Assembly (NCBI RefSeq): GCF_021391675.1
Contig: NZ_CP090095.1
Span: 1,617,501-1,681,500 of the forward strand
From: Neorhizobium galegae
Lineage (GTDB): Bacteria; Pseudomonadota; Alphaproteobacteria; Rhizobiales; Rhizobiaceae
DNA length: 64,000 nucleotides
Reading direction: 5' to 3'
This document shows positions 10,652-19,226 of the stretch, piece by piece. Positions within the stretch are counted from its first letter, which is position 1. Each line of letters begins with the position of its first letter. Position numbers and translations under genes: made by a program. The notes beneath the pieces were generated by a model that searched no databases, was not told the origin of the DNA, and saw nothing but the letters and a program-made list of their open reading frames with translations.

Positions 10652-10795
10652 CTAGTGTCGCGTGATCCTTAACCGTTACCGGGGCTGCGACAAGCGCGCC
10701 TAAGATCTGATCCTCCCAAGACTTGACCGCGAAATGGCAAGAATTTGAACTCCTTGCCTCTTTTGTGAGCTGAACCTAGCTCAAAGGATGTGCTT
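10622..10795 (-). ncRNA. Candidate small RNA ending in a strong intrinsic terminator
   Basis: Read on the minus strand, this segment can form three or more stem-loops. One is TGAGCT...AGCTCA (about 10757-10774). A second is GGCAAGGA-GTTCAAA-TTCTTGCC (about 10736-10758). The last is the terminator stem at 10628-10651 followed by nine uridines. No minus-strand gene lies just upstream, so the terminator has no protein client and an independent transcript is the simplest explanation. The 5' end is a guess and no strong promoter was seen. Rhizobial trans-acting sRNA families are the obvious comparison. Confidence 0.5.
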
Positions 10796-11049
10796 TGTCA
10801 TCTGGTTTTTTGTATTTTTGCTACACTTCTTTAAAATTTTTCAGTTGACAAAAATGTCGCACGCTTGCCATGAAATTTCCGCTTTTTGCGGGTCTGAAGT
10901 GCTGGCGCAGATTCGTGAACAACGTGCGATTCATGCTGGGGCGGGTTCCCTTGGAGCCCCGGAACGGCTATGTACCCTCCCAATATTGTTGAAGAAAACG
11001 GCCGATTCCTCGCGTCCTGAGGGTAGGCCCGACAACCTCGGAAATCGCG

Positions 11050-12375
11050 ATGCGCCTGTCCCGCTATTTTATGCCCATCCTGAAGGAAAACCCCAAGGAA
11101 GCGGAAATCGTGTCCCACCGGCTGATGCTGCGTGCCGGCATGATCCGCCAGCAGAGCCAGGGCATCTATTCCTGGCTGCCGCTCGGCAAGCGCGTGCTCG
11201 ACAAGGTCAATGCCATCGTCCGTGAGGAGCAGAACCGTGCCGGCGCCATCGAGGTGCTGATGCCGACGCTGCAGTCGGCCGAACTCTGGCAGGAAAGCGG
11301 CCGCTACGACGCCTATGGCAAGGAAATGCTGCGCATCAAGGACCGCCAGGAGCGGCCCATGCTCTACGGCCCCACCAACGAGGAAATGATCACGGACATC
11401 TTCCGGTCCTACGTCAAATCCTACAAGAACCTGCCGCTCAACCTCTACCACATCCAGCTGAAGTTCCGTGACGAGATCCGTCCGCGCTTCGGCACCATGC
11501 GCTCGCGCGAATTCCTGATGAAGGACGCCTATTCCTTCGACCTGACGAAGGAAGATGCCGAGCATTCCTATCGCAAGATGTTCACCGCCTATCTGCGCAC
11601 CTTCTCCAGGCTTGGGCTTCGCGCCATTCCGATGCGCGCCGATACCGGCCCGATCGGCGGCAACCTGTCCCATGAATTCATCATCCTTGCCGAGACCGGC
11701 GAGTCGGAAGTGTTTTCCCACAAGGATTTCGTCAATTTCGACATCCCCACCACGGACACCAATTTCGATGATGTCGAGGCCATGCAGGCGGTCTTCGACA
11801 AGTGGACCTCGGTCTACGCCGCGACCTCGGAAATGCATGACGAGGAAGCGTTCAACGCCATTCCCGAGACCGACCGGCTGTCCGCCCGCGGCATCGAGGT
11901 CGGCCACATCTTCTATTTCGGCACCAAATATTCCGAGCCGATGGGCGCCAAGGTGCAGGGACCGGACGGCAAGGAGCACCATGTCCACATGGGATCTTAC
12001 GGTATCGGCCCGACACGCCTTGTTCCCGCCATCATCGAAGCATCGCATGACGACAACGGAATCATCTGGCCGGCATCGGTCGCGCCGTTCGACGTCGTGG
12101 TCATCAACATGAAGCCGGGCGACGAGGCTTGCGACCGCATCTGCGAAACGCTCTATGGCGGCCTCGAAACGGTCGGTAAGGACGTGCTCTACGACGATAC
12201 GGACGAGCGCGCCGGCACCAAGTTCGCGACCGCCGACCTGATCGGCGTGCCGGTTCAGGTGATTGTCGGACCCCGCTCCGCTGCGTCAGGCGAAGTGGAG
12301 GTCAAGGACCGCAAGACCGGCGAGCGCGAAACGCTGACCGTCGAAGCGGCCATGAACAGGCTCGCCGGCCGATAA
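11050..12375 (+). CDS. proS: Prolyl-tRNA synthetase (short form without editing domain)
   Basis: 441 residues. It charges tRNA-Pro with proline. Class II motifs are readable: motif 2 around [26 protein letters not shown], and the late region [15 protein letters not shown] for motif 3, followed by the C-terminal anticodon-binding domain (after about residue 345). The typical bacterial enzyme is about 570 residues with an editing insertion of about 180 residues between motifs 2 and 3; that insertion is absent here, as is usual in alphaproteobacteria. Mischarged Ala-tRNA-Pro must then be cleared by a separate protein. Confidence 0.95.
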   Translation: MRLSRYFMPILKENPKEAEIVSHRLMLRAGMIRQQSQGIYSWLPLGKRVLDKVNAIVREEQNRAGAIEVLMPTLQSAELWQESGRYDAYGKEMLRIKDRQERPMLYGPTNEEMITDIFRSYVKSYKNLPLNLYHIQLKFRDEIRPRFGTMRSREFLMKDAYSFDLTKEDAEHSYRKMFTAYLRTFSRLGLRAIPMRADTGPIGGNLSHEFIILAETGESEVFSHKDFVNFDIPTTDTNFDDVEAMQAVFDKWTSVYAATSEMHDEEAFNAIPETDRLSARGIEVGHIFYFGTKYSEPMGAKVQGPDGKEHHVHMGSYGIGPTRLVPAIIEASHDDNGIIWPASVAPFDVVVINMKPGDEACDRICETLYGGLETVGKDVLYDDTDERAGTKFATADLIGVPVQVIVGPRSAASGEVEVKDRKTGERETLTVEAAMNRLAGR

Positions 12376-12429
12376 GCCGGTCGGCGTATCACGGCGGATT
12401 TCCCGCCTTCGGCAGGTTGAGGAAAAGGC

Positions 12430-13737
12430 ATGGCGAGTGTCGCGGCGAATGGTGAAGCGGTAAAGGCGGGCGGTTCGCCCGCGGCCGGTCCTTTCTCGGC
12501 CTTCGAGCGGATGGTCGCCTGGCGCTACCTGCGCTCGCGCCGCCGCGAGGCCTTCATCTCGGTCATCGCCGGCTTCTCCTTCATCGGCATCATGCTCGGC
12601 GTCGCGACGCTGATCATCGTCATGGCTGTCATGAACGGTTTCCGCACCGAGCTCATCTCGCGCATCCTCGGCATCAACGGTCATATGATCGTCCAGCCGA
12701 TCGACGGGCCGCTCACCGACTACGCCGAACTCACCCAGAAGTTTGCAGCCGTGCCGGGTGTGCGGATGGCGCTGCCGCTGGTCGAAGGCCAGACGCTGGC
12801 ATCGGGCCGTGGCGGTGCGGGTTCCGGCGCGCTGGTGCGCGGCGTCCGTCCCGAGGATCTCGAAAAGCTCTCCGAAGTCGCCGGCAACGTCAAATCGGGC
12901 GATATGGTCGGCTTTGCGTCGGGGCAGGGCGTGCTGGTCGGCTCCAGGCTCGCAGCCCAGCTCGGCCTCTCCGCCGGCGACCAGATCACCCTGATCTCGC
13001 CGGAAGGCGACGTAACGCCGATGGGCGTCAATCCGCGCGTCAAATCCTATCCGGTCTCCGGCATTTTCGAGATCGGCATGTCGGAATACGACGCGACGAT
13101 CATCTATATGCCGCTCGAGGAATCGCAGCTCTATTTCAATGCCGAAGGCCTGGTGCAGTCGATCGAGCTGTTCGTCGACAATCCCGACGATATCGACGAT
13201 CTGCGCCCGAAGATCGAAGCGGCCGCCGGGCGGCAGATCTTCATCACCGACTGGCGGCAGCGCAACCAGACCTTCTTCTCCGCGCTTCAGGTGGAGCGAA
13301 ACGTCATGTTCATGATCCTGACCCTGATCGTGCTTGTCGCGGCGCTCAACATCATCTCCGGCCTCATCATGCTGGTGAAGGACAAGGGCAGCGATATCGC
13401 CATCCTGCGCACCATGGGCGCGGGCGCGGGTGCGATCATGCGCATCTTCTTCATGACCGGGGCGGCGATCGGCCTCGTCGGAACGTTCGCAGGCGTCCTG
13501 CTCGGCGTTGTCGTCTGTCTCAACGTCGAATCGATCCGCCAGTTCTTCTCCTGGATCTCGGGGACCATCCTCTTCGATCCGCAACTCTATTTCCTCAGCC
13601 AGTTGCCGGCGGAGATGAGCTTTGGCGAGACCTTCTCGGTGGTCATGATGGCGCTCGTCCTCTCCTTCATCGCGACCATCCTTCCGGCATGGCGGGCCTC
13701 CCGGCTCGATCCTGTCCAGGCCCTTCGATACGAATAG
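12430..13737 (+). CDS. lolC: Lipoprotein-releasing ABC transporter permease (LolC/LolE)
   Basis: 435 residues. With LolD it extracts outer-membrane lipoproteins from the inner membrane and hands them to LolA. The topology is that of the family: one membrane helix at about residues 40-65 ([25 protein letters not shown]), a large periplasmic domain, and three C-terminal FtsX-type helices (about 290-420). The N-terminal [12 protein letters not shown] motif is typical. A single permease gene is present, so it probably acts as a homodimer replacing LolC and LolE. lolD follows after 14 bases. Confidence 0.93.
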   Translation: MASVAANGEAVKAGGSPAAGPFSAFERMVAWRYLRSRRREAFISVIAGFSFIGIMLGVATLIIVMAVMNGFRTELISRILGINGHMIVQPIDGPLTDYAELTQKFAAVPGVRMALPLVEGQTLASGRGGAGSGALVRGVRPEDLEKLSEVAGNVKSGDMVGFASGQGVLVGSRLAAQLGLSAGDQITLISPEGDVTPMGVNPRVKSYPVSGIFEIGMSEYDATIIYMPLEESQLYFNAEGLVQSIELFVDNPDDIDDLRPKIEAAAGRQIFITDWRQRNQTFFSALQVERNVMFMILTLIVLVAALNIISGLIMLVKDKGSDIAILRTMGAGAGAIMRIFFMTGAAIGLVGTFAGVLLGVVVCLNVESIRQFFSWISGTILFDPQLYFLSQLPAEMSFGETFSVVMMALVLSFIATILPAWRASRLDPVQALRYE

Positions 13738-13751
13738 GACCCACATCCTTC

Positions 13752-14435
13752 ATGGCACCCAAAACCGTCTTGCAGCTCTCGGGCGTCGAACGTCACTATG
13801 GCCAGGGCGAGACCACGCTTTCGATCCTGAAGGGGGCTGATTTCGACCTGAAGACCGGCGAGATCGTCGCGCTGGTCGCTCCGTCGGGCACTGGCAAATC
13901 GACGCTTCTGCATCTCGCCGGCCTGCTCGAACATCCGGACGCCGGCGAGGTCTTTCTCGCCGGGCATGCCTGCAACGGACTTCCCGATGCGGAGCGCACG
14001 GCCATGCGCCGCAACCAGATCGGTTTCGTCTACCAGTTCCACCATCTCCTGCCGGAGTTTTCCGCCGTCGAGAATATCATGATGCCGCAGCTGATCGCCG
14101 GTCTTTCCAAGGCCGAGGCGAAGGAGCGGGCAAGCCAGCTTCTGGACTATATGCGCATCGGCCACCGCGCCGAGCACCGTCCTTCCGAACTGTCCGGCGG
14201 CGAGCAGCAGCGCGTGGCGATCGCCCGTGCGGTTGCCAACGCCCCGCGCGTGCTTCTCGCCGACGAACCGACCGGCAATCTCGACCCGAAGACCGCATCC
14301 TATGTCTTCGACGCGCTGGAGGCCCTGGTGCGCCAGTCGGGCCTCGCGGCCCTGATCGCCACCCACAACCACGACCTCGCCAGCCGCATGGACCGCCGCG
14401 TGACGATCGAAGGCGGCAAGGTCGTCGAGATGTGA
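13752..14435 (+). CDS. lolD: Lipoprotein-releasing ABC transporter ATP-binding protein
   Basis: 227 residues from the ATG at 13752; an upstream in-frame start at 13689 would run back into lolC and is less likely. It supplies ATP hydrolysis to the LolC/E permease. Walker A is APSGTGKST, the Q-loop lies in [17 protein letters not shown] (the HHLLP.F stretch is typical of LolD), the ABC signature is [14 protein letters not shown], and Walker B is [12 protein letters not shown], followed by the His switch in IATHN. It forms an operon with the permease. Confidence 0.95.
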   Translation: MAPKTVLQLSGVERHYGQGETTLSILKGADFDLKTGEIVALVAPSGTGKSTLLHLAGLLEHPDAGEVFLAGHACNGLPDAERTAMRRNQIGFVYQFHHLLPEFSAVENIMMPQLIAGLSKAEAKERASQLLDYMRIGHRAEHRPSELSGGEQQRVAIARAVANAPRVLLADEPTGNLDPKTASYVFDALEALVRQSGLAALIATHNHDLASRMDRRVTIEGGKVVEM

Positions 14436-14512
14436 AGAGGCGGGCTGCTTCACCCATAGCGCCCACCTCCTGCCATGCCCCTCATCCTCCTGCCGGACCA
14501 TCTCCGAGTCTT

Positions 14513-14698
14513 GACGTCAGGGCAATCGCATATGAAGGCGTGGGGCGGTGCGTGGAGCCCCTCCCCCTTGTGGGGAGGGGTTGGGGAGGGGTCTTCGCTC
14601 CGCGTTAAAACCCCTCCCGCCTGCCGGCCACCCTCCCCACAAGGGGGAGGGTTAGGAATGCCGCGCTGTCGCGTTCCATATGCGATCGCCCTTACGCC
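14513..14698. repeat. MITE-like palindromic element with 22-bp terminal inverted repeats
   Basis: The ends are inverted repeats of 22 bases with three mismatches: left arm 14513-14534 ending in GGGCAATCGCATATG, right arm 14677-14698 beginning with CATATGCGATCGCCC. Nested inside is a second exact inverted repeat of 21 bases (14559-14579 against 14631-14651) built on CCCTCCCC...GGGG, each arm itself nearly palindromic. At 186 bases with no ORF it has the form of a miniature inverted-repeat element or a rhizobial mosaic repeat. No target-site duplication is obvious. Confidence 0.65.
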
Positions 14699-15217
14699 CA
14701 GCGGGGATGCTCCCGAACACCTCCTCCCACCTTTTCGGCACCTTAACCCCAATCCACATCCCCTCTCATCCCCGCCCTCCCGGCCCGTGCCTACAATCCC
14801 GCCGTTCCGTCGCGGATATACCGGCAGGCGTGCCGGCGAGGCGGGACCGGCGCGGACGTCAAGGGCAAGACGCAAAACCTTGGCGTTCGGGTTCGCGGAA
14901 AATGGTCTCCCTCCGGGGACAACGGGGAGAGATGAAGGCAACGGACCGAGCCTTCGTCTCTTGAAGCCCGAAAGCGCGCGCCGGACGTGCCTGTGCGGCA
15001 CACATGGTGGCTGACCGGATGGTGTCGCCGGATTTTTCAAAGTCCGACCGACCCTCGTCCTCGGGTTAAACCCGAGGATAACCCGAGGGCATCGGAGAAA
15101 CCGGCGGAGATCCATGGAAGCATTTCCGATCGAATCGGATGGGGCGTCCCGGGTCATACGAACACCGTCCGGAAGAGCCACGGCAGAGGGACCGGAGTCG
15201 TGGGCATAAACCGCCGA

Positions 15218-15277
15218 ACGGGGCGCTGAGAGGTGTCACTTATTACTTACCTTACGAGGCAGCTTTCAGCGCCCCGT
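15218..15277. repeat. 12-bp inverted repeat with AT-rich loop
   Basis: ACGGGGCGCTGA at 15218-15229 is perfectly complementary to TCAGCGCCCCGT at 15266-15277. The 36-base loop is unusually AT-rich for this region (CACTTATTACTTACC). There is no T-run after it, so it is not a standard terminator. It could be an RNA hairpin, a repeat unit or a protein-binding site; I cannot tell which. Confidence 0.5.
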
Positions 15278-15353
15278 CCGAAATTGCTCATGCCCGGATG
15301 GTCACCCAGTCCGGATGTATCCGCATGCGCCGATCCGGCCGAAAATCCCACCG

Positions 15354-15369
15354 TTAACGCCTTGTTTAC
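15354..15369 (+). promoter_or_regulatory. Possible CtrA-binding site (one mismatch)
   Basis: TTAA at 15354-15357, seven bases, then TTTAC at 15365-15369. The CtrA consensus is TTAA-N7-TTAAC, so one base differs. It lies about 108 bases upstream of the 28-codon ORF and about 300 bases upstream of dnaE. Alone this is weak evidence. Confidence 0.25.
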
Positions 15370-15476
15370 CAGGTGAGGGAGGATATCGAGGTATGTTTGT
15401 TTCCGGTCTGTTCTTTTATTGACTCCCAAACAAAATGAGAACAAATTAAAAACATAAGAGAACACGGGAGACGACG

Positions 15477-15563
15477 ATGACTGACCTGCTTCGTGACATT
15501 GCCGCATTCGCTTCCATCGCCACCTTCGTGGCCAGCCTCTCCATGATCATGATGGCCATGTGA
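15477..15563 (+). CDS. Candidate 28-residue hydrophobic small protein upstream of dnaE
   Basis: ATG at 15477 preceded by GGGAG at 15466-15470, a good ribosome-binding site with six bases of spacing. The 28-residue product has a short polar start (MTDLLRDIAA) and then a single hydrophobic helix ending in Met-rich sequence (SLSMIMMAM), which would span or lie on the membrane. It stops 104 bases before dnaE and follows an AT-rich, promoter-like stretch. It could be a real small membrane protein or a leader peptide. I do not recognise a family. Confidence 0.45.
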   Translation: MTDLLRDIAAFASIATFVASLSMIMMAM

Positions 15564-15667
15564 TCCGGCCCCTCGGCCGAAAGGCGTTGAGGGGGGAAAT
15601 CCGAACTGGACTCTCAAGTCCCTGCGCCGGACAATAGCCTGATTCATGAGATGGATATGGCGCAGAC

Positions 15668-18600
15668 ATGGCAGATACAGCGGACGTAAAATCGGGATCG
15701 GAAAAGCTGGGGACCACCCCTCAATTCGTTCACCTTCGCGTCCATTCCGCCTATTCGCTTCTGGAAGGCGCGCTGCCGCTCAAGAAGATCCTCTCGAAGG
15801 CAATCGCGGACAATCAGCCCGCGATCGCGATAACCGATACCAACAATCTCTTCGTTGCGCTGGAATTCGCCCAGAAGGCGATCGGCGACGGCCTACAGCC
15901 GATCATTGGCTGCCAGCTTTCGATCGACATGGAAGACCAGTCCGACGAGCGCCGTAACAGCCACCAGCAGCTCGCCAAGCTGCCGACGATCGTCGTGCTC
16001 GCGGCGAATGCCGTCGGTTACGAACGGCTCGTCGACCTGATCAGCCGCGCCTATCTCGGCGACGAGGGGCATCAGTCCATCCATATCAGCCGCTCCTGGC
16101 TGGAGGACGGCGGCACAGAAGGCCTGATCGCCCTGACCGGCGCCGGCACCGGTCCGGTCGACGTGGCCCTGAAGGAAGGCAATGCCACGCTTGCCGAAGC
16201 AAGGCTCCTGAAACTCAAGGAGATCTTCGGCGACCGGCTTTATGTCGAACTGCAGCGCCATGGCGCCTACGACCGGCGCCACGAGCACAAGATCGTCACG
16301 CTCGCCTACGACCACGACATGCCGCTGGTCGCGACCAACGAGGCCTTCTTTCCCACCAAGGCCGATTACGATGCCCATGATGCGCTGATGGCGGTCGCTC
16401 ACAACGCGATCGTCTCGGACGATACCCGTTTCCGCCTGACGCCGGACCACTATCTGAAAAGCCGTGCCGAGATGGCGAAGCTGTTCGCCGACCTGCCGGA
16501 GGCGCTCGAAAACACGGTCGAGATCGCGCGGCGCTGCTCCTTCGTGCTGAAGACCCGCAATCCGATCCTGCCGCGCTTCACCGGCGCCACCGACGATCCG
16601 GCGGAAGCCGAGCGCGCCGAGGCGGAGGAGCTGCGCCGCCAGTCCGTCGAAGGGCTCGAGGAGCGTATCGCGACGCTCGGCATGACGCTCGGTTATACCG
16701 AGCAGGACTACCGCGAGCGGCTGGACTTCGAGCTCAGCGTCATCGAGAAGATGAAGTTCCCGGGCTACTTCCTGATCGTTGCCGACTTCATCAAATGGGC
16801 GAAACAGCAGGGCATTCCGGTAGGCCCCGGCCGAGGCTCGGGTGCGGGCTCGCTGGTCGCTTATGCGCTGACCATTACCGACGTCGATCCGCTGCGCTTC
16901 TCGCTTCTGTTCGAACGCTTCCTCAATCCCGACCGCGTCTCGATGCCGGACTTCGACATCGACTTCTGCCAGGATCGCCGCGAAGAGGTGATCCGTTACG
17001 TGCAGCAGAAATACGGCCGCGAGCAGGTGGCGCAGATCATCACCTTCGGTTCGCTGCAGGCGCGCGCCGCCCTGCGCGACGTCGGCCGCGTGCTCGAAAT
17101 GCCCTATGGCCAGGTCGACAAGATCTGCAAGCTGGTGCCGAACAACCCGGCCAACCCGACCCCGCTGTCGAAGGCGATCGAGGAGGATCCGAAATTTCAG
17201 GAGGAGGCCGACAAGGAACCGGTCGTCGCACGCCTCCTCGATATCGCCCAGAAGATCGAAGGCCTCTACCGCCACGCTTCGACCCACGCCGCAGGCATCG
17301 TCATCGGCGACCGGCCGCTGTCGAAGCTGGTGCCGATGTACCGCGACCCGCGCTCGGACATGCCGGTCACCCAGTTCAACATGAAGTGGGTGGAGCAGGC
17401 CGGCCTCGTAAAGTTCGACTTCCTCGGCCTGAAGACGCTGACAGTCTTGAAGACGGCCGTCGATTTCTGCCGCAAGCGCGGCATCGAGATCGATCTGGCC
17501 ATGATCCCGCTCGACGACACCAAGACCTACGAGATGCTCTCGCGCGGCGAGACGGTCGGCGTGTTCCAGGTGGAAAGTGCCGGCATGCGCAAGGCGTTGA
17601 TCGGCATGCGGCCGGACTGCATCGAGGACATTATCGCGCTCGTGGCGCTTTATCGTCCGGGCCCGATGGAGAACATTCCCACCTACAACGCCCGCAAGCA
17701 CGGCGAGGAGGAGATCGAGTCGATCCATCCGATGATCGATCATCTCCTGAAGGAAACCCAAGGGGTTATCGTCTACCAGGAGCAGGTCATGCAGATCGCC
17801 CAGGTGCTGTCGGGCTATTCGCTCGGCGAGGCCGACCTGCTGCGCCGCGCCATGGGCAAGAAGATCAAGGCGGAAATGGACCAGCAGAGCGAACGCTTTG
17901 TCGATGGCGCCATCAAGAACGGCGTCTCCAAGCCGCAGGCCAACAACATCTTCGAACTGCTCGCCAAGTTCGCGAACTATGGTTTCAACAAATCGCACGC
18001 TGCGGCCTACGCGATCGTCTCCTACCAGACGGCCTTCATGAAGGCGCATTACCCGGTCGAGTTCCTCGCCGCGTCGATGACCTACGATATGTCGAACAGC
18101 GAGAAGCTCAACGACTTCAGGCAGGATGCGGGCCGCCTCGGCATCGCGGTCATCCCGCCGTCGGTGCAGACCTCGTTCCGGCAGTTCGAGACCGGCGACA
18201 ACAGGATCTATTATGCGCTGGCCGCCATCAAGGGCGTCGGCGAGTCGGCGGTCGACCACATCACCGAAGTGCGCGGCGACGTGCCGTTTGCCAGCATCGA
18301 GGATTTCTGCCTGCGGATCGATCCGAAACAGGTCAACCGCCGCGTCATGGAAAGCCTGATCTCGGCGGGTGCCTTCGATTGTTTCGGCCGCGACCGCGCC
18401 GAGCTCAGCGCCGGTCTCGACCGCATCATCGGTTATGCGCAGCGTGCGCAAGGGGAGAAGGTCAGCGGCCAGCACGACATGTTCGGCTCATCCTCCGCTT
18501 CCGGGCCGGAAACGTTGATCTTCCCGTCGTTTACGCCGTGGATGCCGTCCGAAATGCTGATGCGCGAATATCAGGTTCTCGGTTTCTATCTGTCCGCCCA

Positions 18601-19165
18601 CCCGCTGGATGCCTATGCGAGTGTGCTTGCGAAGATGCGCGTCCAGAATTTCGCGGATTTTTCGGCGGCCGTGAAACAGGGCGCCACCGCCGGCCGGCTG
18701 GCCGGAACGGTGACCGGCAAGCAGGAGCGCAAGACCCGCACCGGCAACAAGATGGGCATCGTCACCTTCTCGGATGCGACCGGCCAGTTCGAGGCGGTTC
18801 TGTTCTCGGAAGGGCTGGCGCAATATCGCGACCTGCTGGAGCCCGGCAAGTCGCTGGTCATCACCGTGCAGGCGGAGGAGCGGCCGGAAGGCATCGGCCT
18901 GCGCATCCAGACCGCGCAGTCGCTCGAGGAGAAGTCGGTGCAGATGCAGAAGGCGCTGCGCGTCTTCGTGCGCGATTCAGGCCCGATGCGCGCCGTTGCC
19001 CGGCATCTCAACGCGAGAGGCGACGGGCTCGTATCCTTCGTCATCATCAAGGATGACGGCAAGCGGGAGATCGAGGTGGAGCTGACGGAGAAATACCGCA
19101 TCTCGCCGGAAATCGCCGCGGCGCTGCGGACAGCGCCGGGCGTTCTCGATGTCGAGCTGGTCTAA
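15668..19165 (+). CDS. dnaE: DNA polymerase III subunit alpha
   Basis: 1165 residues, the length expected of the replicative DnaE1. It synthesises DNA at the fork. The N-terminal PHP domain begins with FVHLRVHSAYSLLEGALPL; the polymerase core carries GPGRGSGAGSLVAYAL and the catalytic aspartates in MPDFDIDFCQDRR; an HhH region and an OB-fold (GRLAGTVTGKQERKTRTGNKMGIVTFSD.TG) follow towards the C-terminus, ending with the tau-binding tail. The ribosome-binding site is weak. No intein or frameshift is visible. Confidence 0.97.
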   Translation: MADTADVKSGSEKLGTTPQFVHLRVHSAYSLLEGALPLKKILSKAIADNQPAIAITDTNNLFVALEFAQKAIGDGLQPIIGCQLSIDMEDQSDERRNSHQQLAKLPTIVVLAANAVGYERLVDLISRAYLGDEGHQSIHISRSWLEDGGTEGLIALTGAGTGPVDVALKEGNATLAEARLLKLKEIFGDRLYVELQRHGAYDRRHEHKIVTLAYDHDMPLVATNEAFFPTKADYDAHDALMAVAHNAIVSDDTRFRLTPDHYLKSRAEMAKLFADLPEALENTVEIARRCSFVLKTRNPILPRFTGATDDPAEAERAEAEELRRQSVEGLEERIATLGMTLGYTEQDYRERLDFELSVIEKMKFPGYFLIVADFIKWAKQQGIPVGPGRGSGAGSLVAYALTITDVDPLRFSLLFERFLNPDRVSMPDFDIDFCQDRREEVIRYVQQKYGREQVAQIITFGSLQARAALRDVGRVLEMPYGQVDKICKLVPNNPANPTPLSKAIEEDPKFQEEADKEPVVARLLDIAQKIEGLYRHASTHAAGIVIGDRPLSKLVPMYRDPRSDMPVTQFNMKWVEQAGLVKFDFLGLKTLTVLKTAVDFCRKRGIEIDLAMIPLDDTKTYEMLSRGETVGVFQVESAGMRKALIGMRPDCIEDIIALVALYRPGPMENIPTYNARKHGEEEIESIHPMIDHLLKETQGVIVYQEQVMQIAQVLSGYSLGEADLLRRAMGKKIKAEMDQQSERFVDGAIKNGVSKPQANNIFELLAKFANYGFNKSHAAAYAIVSYQTAFMKAHYPVEFLAASMTYDMSNSEKLNDFRQDAGRLGIAVIPPSVQTSFRQFETGDNRIYYALAAIKGVGESAVDHITEVRGDVPFASIEDFCLRIDPKQVNRRVMESLISAGAFDCFGRDRAELSAGLDRIIGYAQRAQGEKVSGQHDMFGSSSASGPETLIFPSFTPWMPSEMLMREYQVLGFYLSAHPLDAYASVLAKMRVQNFADFSAAVKQGATAGRLAGTVTGKQERKTRTGNKMGIVTFSDATGQFEAVLFSEGLAQYRDLLEPGKSLVITVQAEERPEGIGLRIQTAQSLEEKSVQMQKALRVFVRDSGPMRAVARHLNARGDGLVSFVIIKDDGKREIEVELTEKYRISPEIAAALRTAPGVLDVELV

Positions 19166-19226
19166 CGCATGTCGCGCAAAAGTGTGCAGCGGTTTTGCGA
19201 TAAAGACATGCGTAGAAACAAGGGCC

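Larger units (their letters stand above)
10510..11049. other. 540-base intergenic region with candidate sRNA and AT-rich proS leader
   Basis: No protein-coding ORF is convincing here. The left part holds a perfect minus-strand intrinsic terminator and upstream hairpins (see the ncRNA entry). Bases about 10795-10860 are strikingly AT-rich for this genome. A TTGACA at 10845-10850 could be a -35 element for proS, but the matching -10 (CATGAA at about 10869) is weak. The proS leader would then be some 170 bases long. Confidence 0.5.
14436..15476. other. 1-kb non-coding region with repeats between lolD and dnaE
   Basis: I see no gene with credible codon use between lolD and the 28-codon ORF at 15477. 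The region holds the MITE-like element (14513-14698), a GC-rich stretch at about 14700-15000 that looks like decayed or repeat-derived sequence, a short palindrome CCTCGGGTTAAACCCGAGG at 15058-15076, and a longer inverted repeat at 15218-15277. The last 120 bases turn AT-rich and probably contain the promoter for the small ORF and dnaE. Confidence 0.6.

Noticed and set aside
10736..10758. A GTTCAAA loop suggesting a tRNA T-arm on the minus strand
   Set aside because: The stem and loop register do not fit a T-arm and no acceptor, D or anticodon arm can be formed around it.
14475..15014. A 179-codon plus-strand frame in the lolD-dnaE gap
   Set aside because: It runs through the palindromic repeat, encodes a Pro/Arg/Ser-rich product with no domain, and has no ribosome-binding site.
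15436..15465. Two GAAC words upstream of the 28-residue ORF as a possible LexA box
   Set aside because: They are 17 bases apart rather than seven, so they do not fit the alphaproteobacterial consensus.
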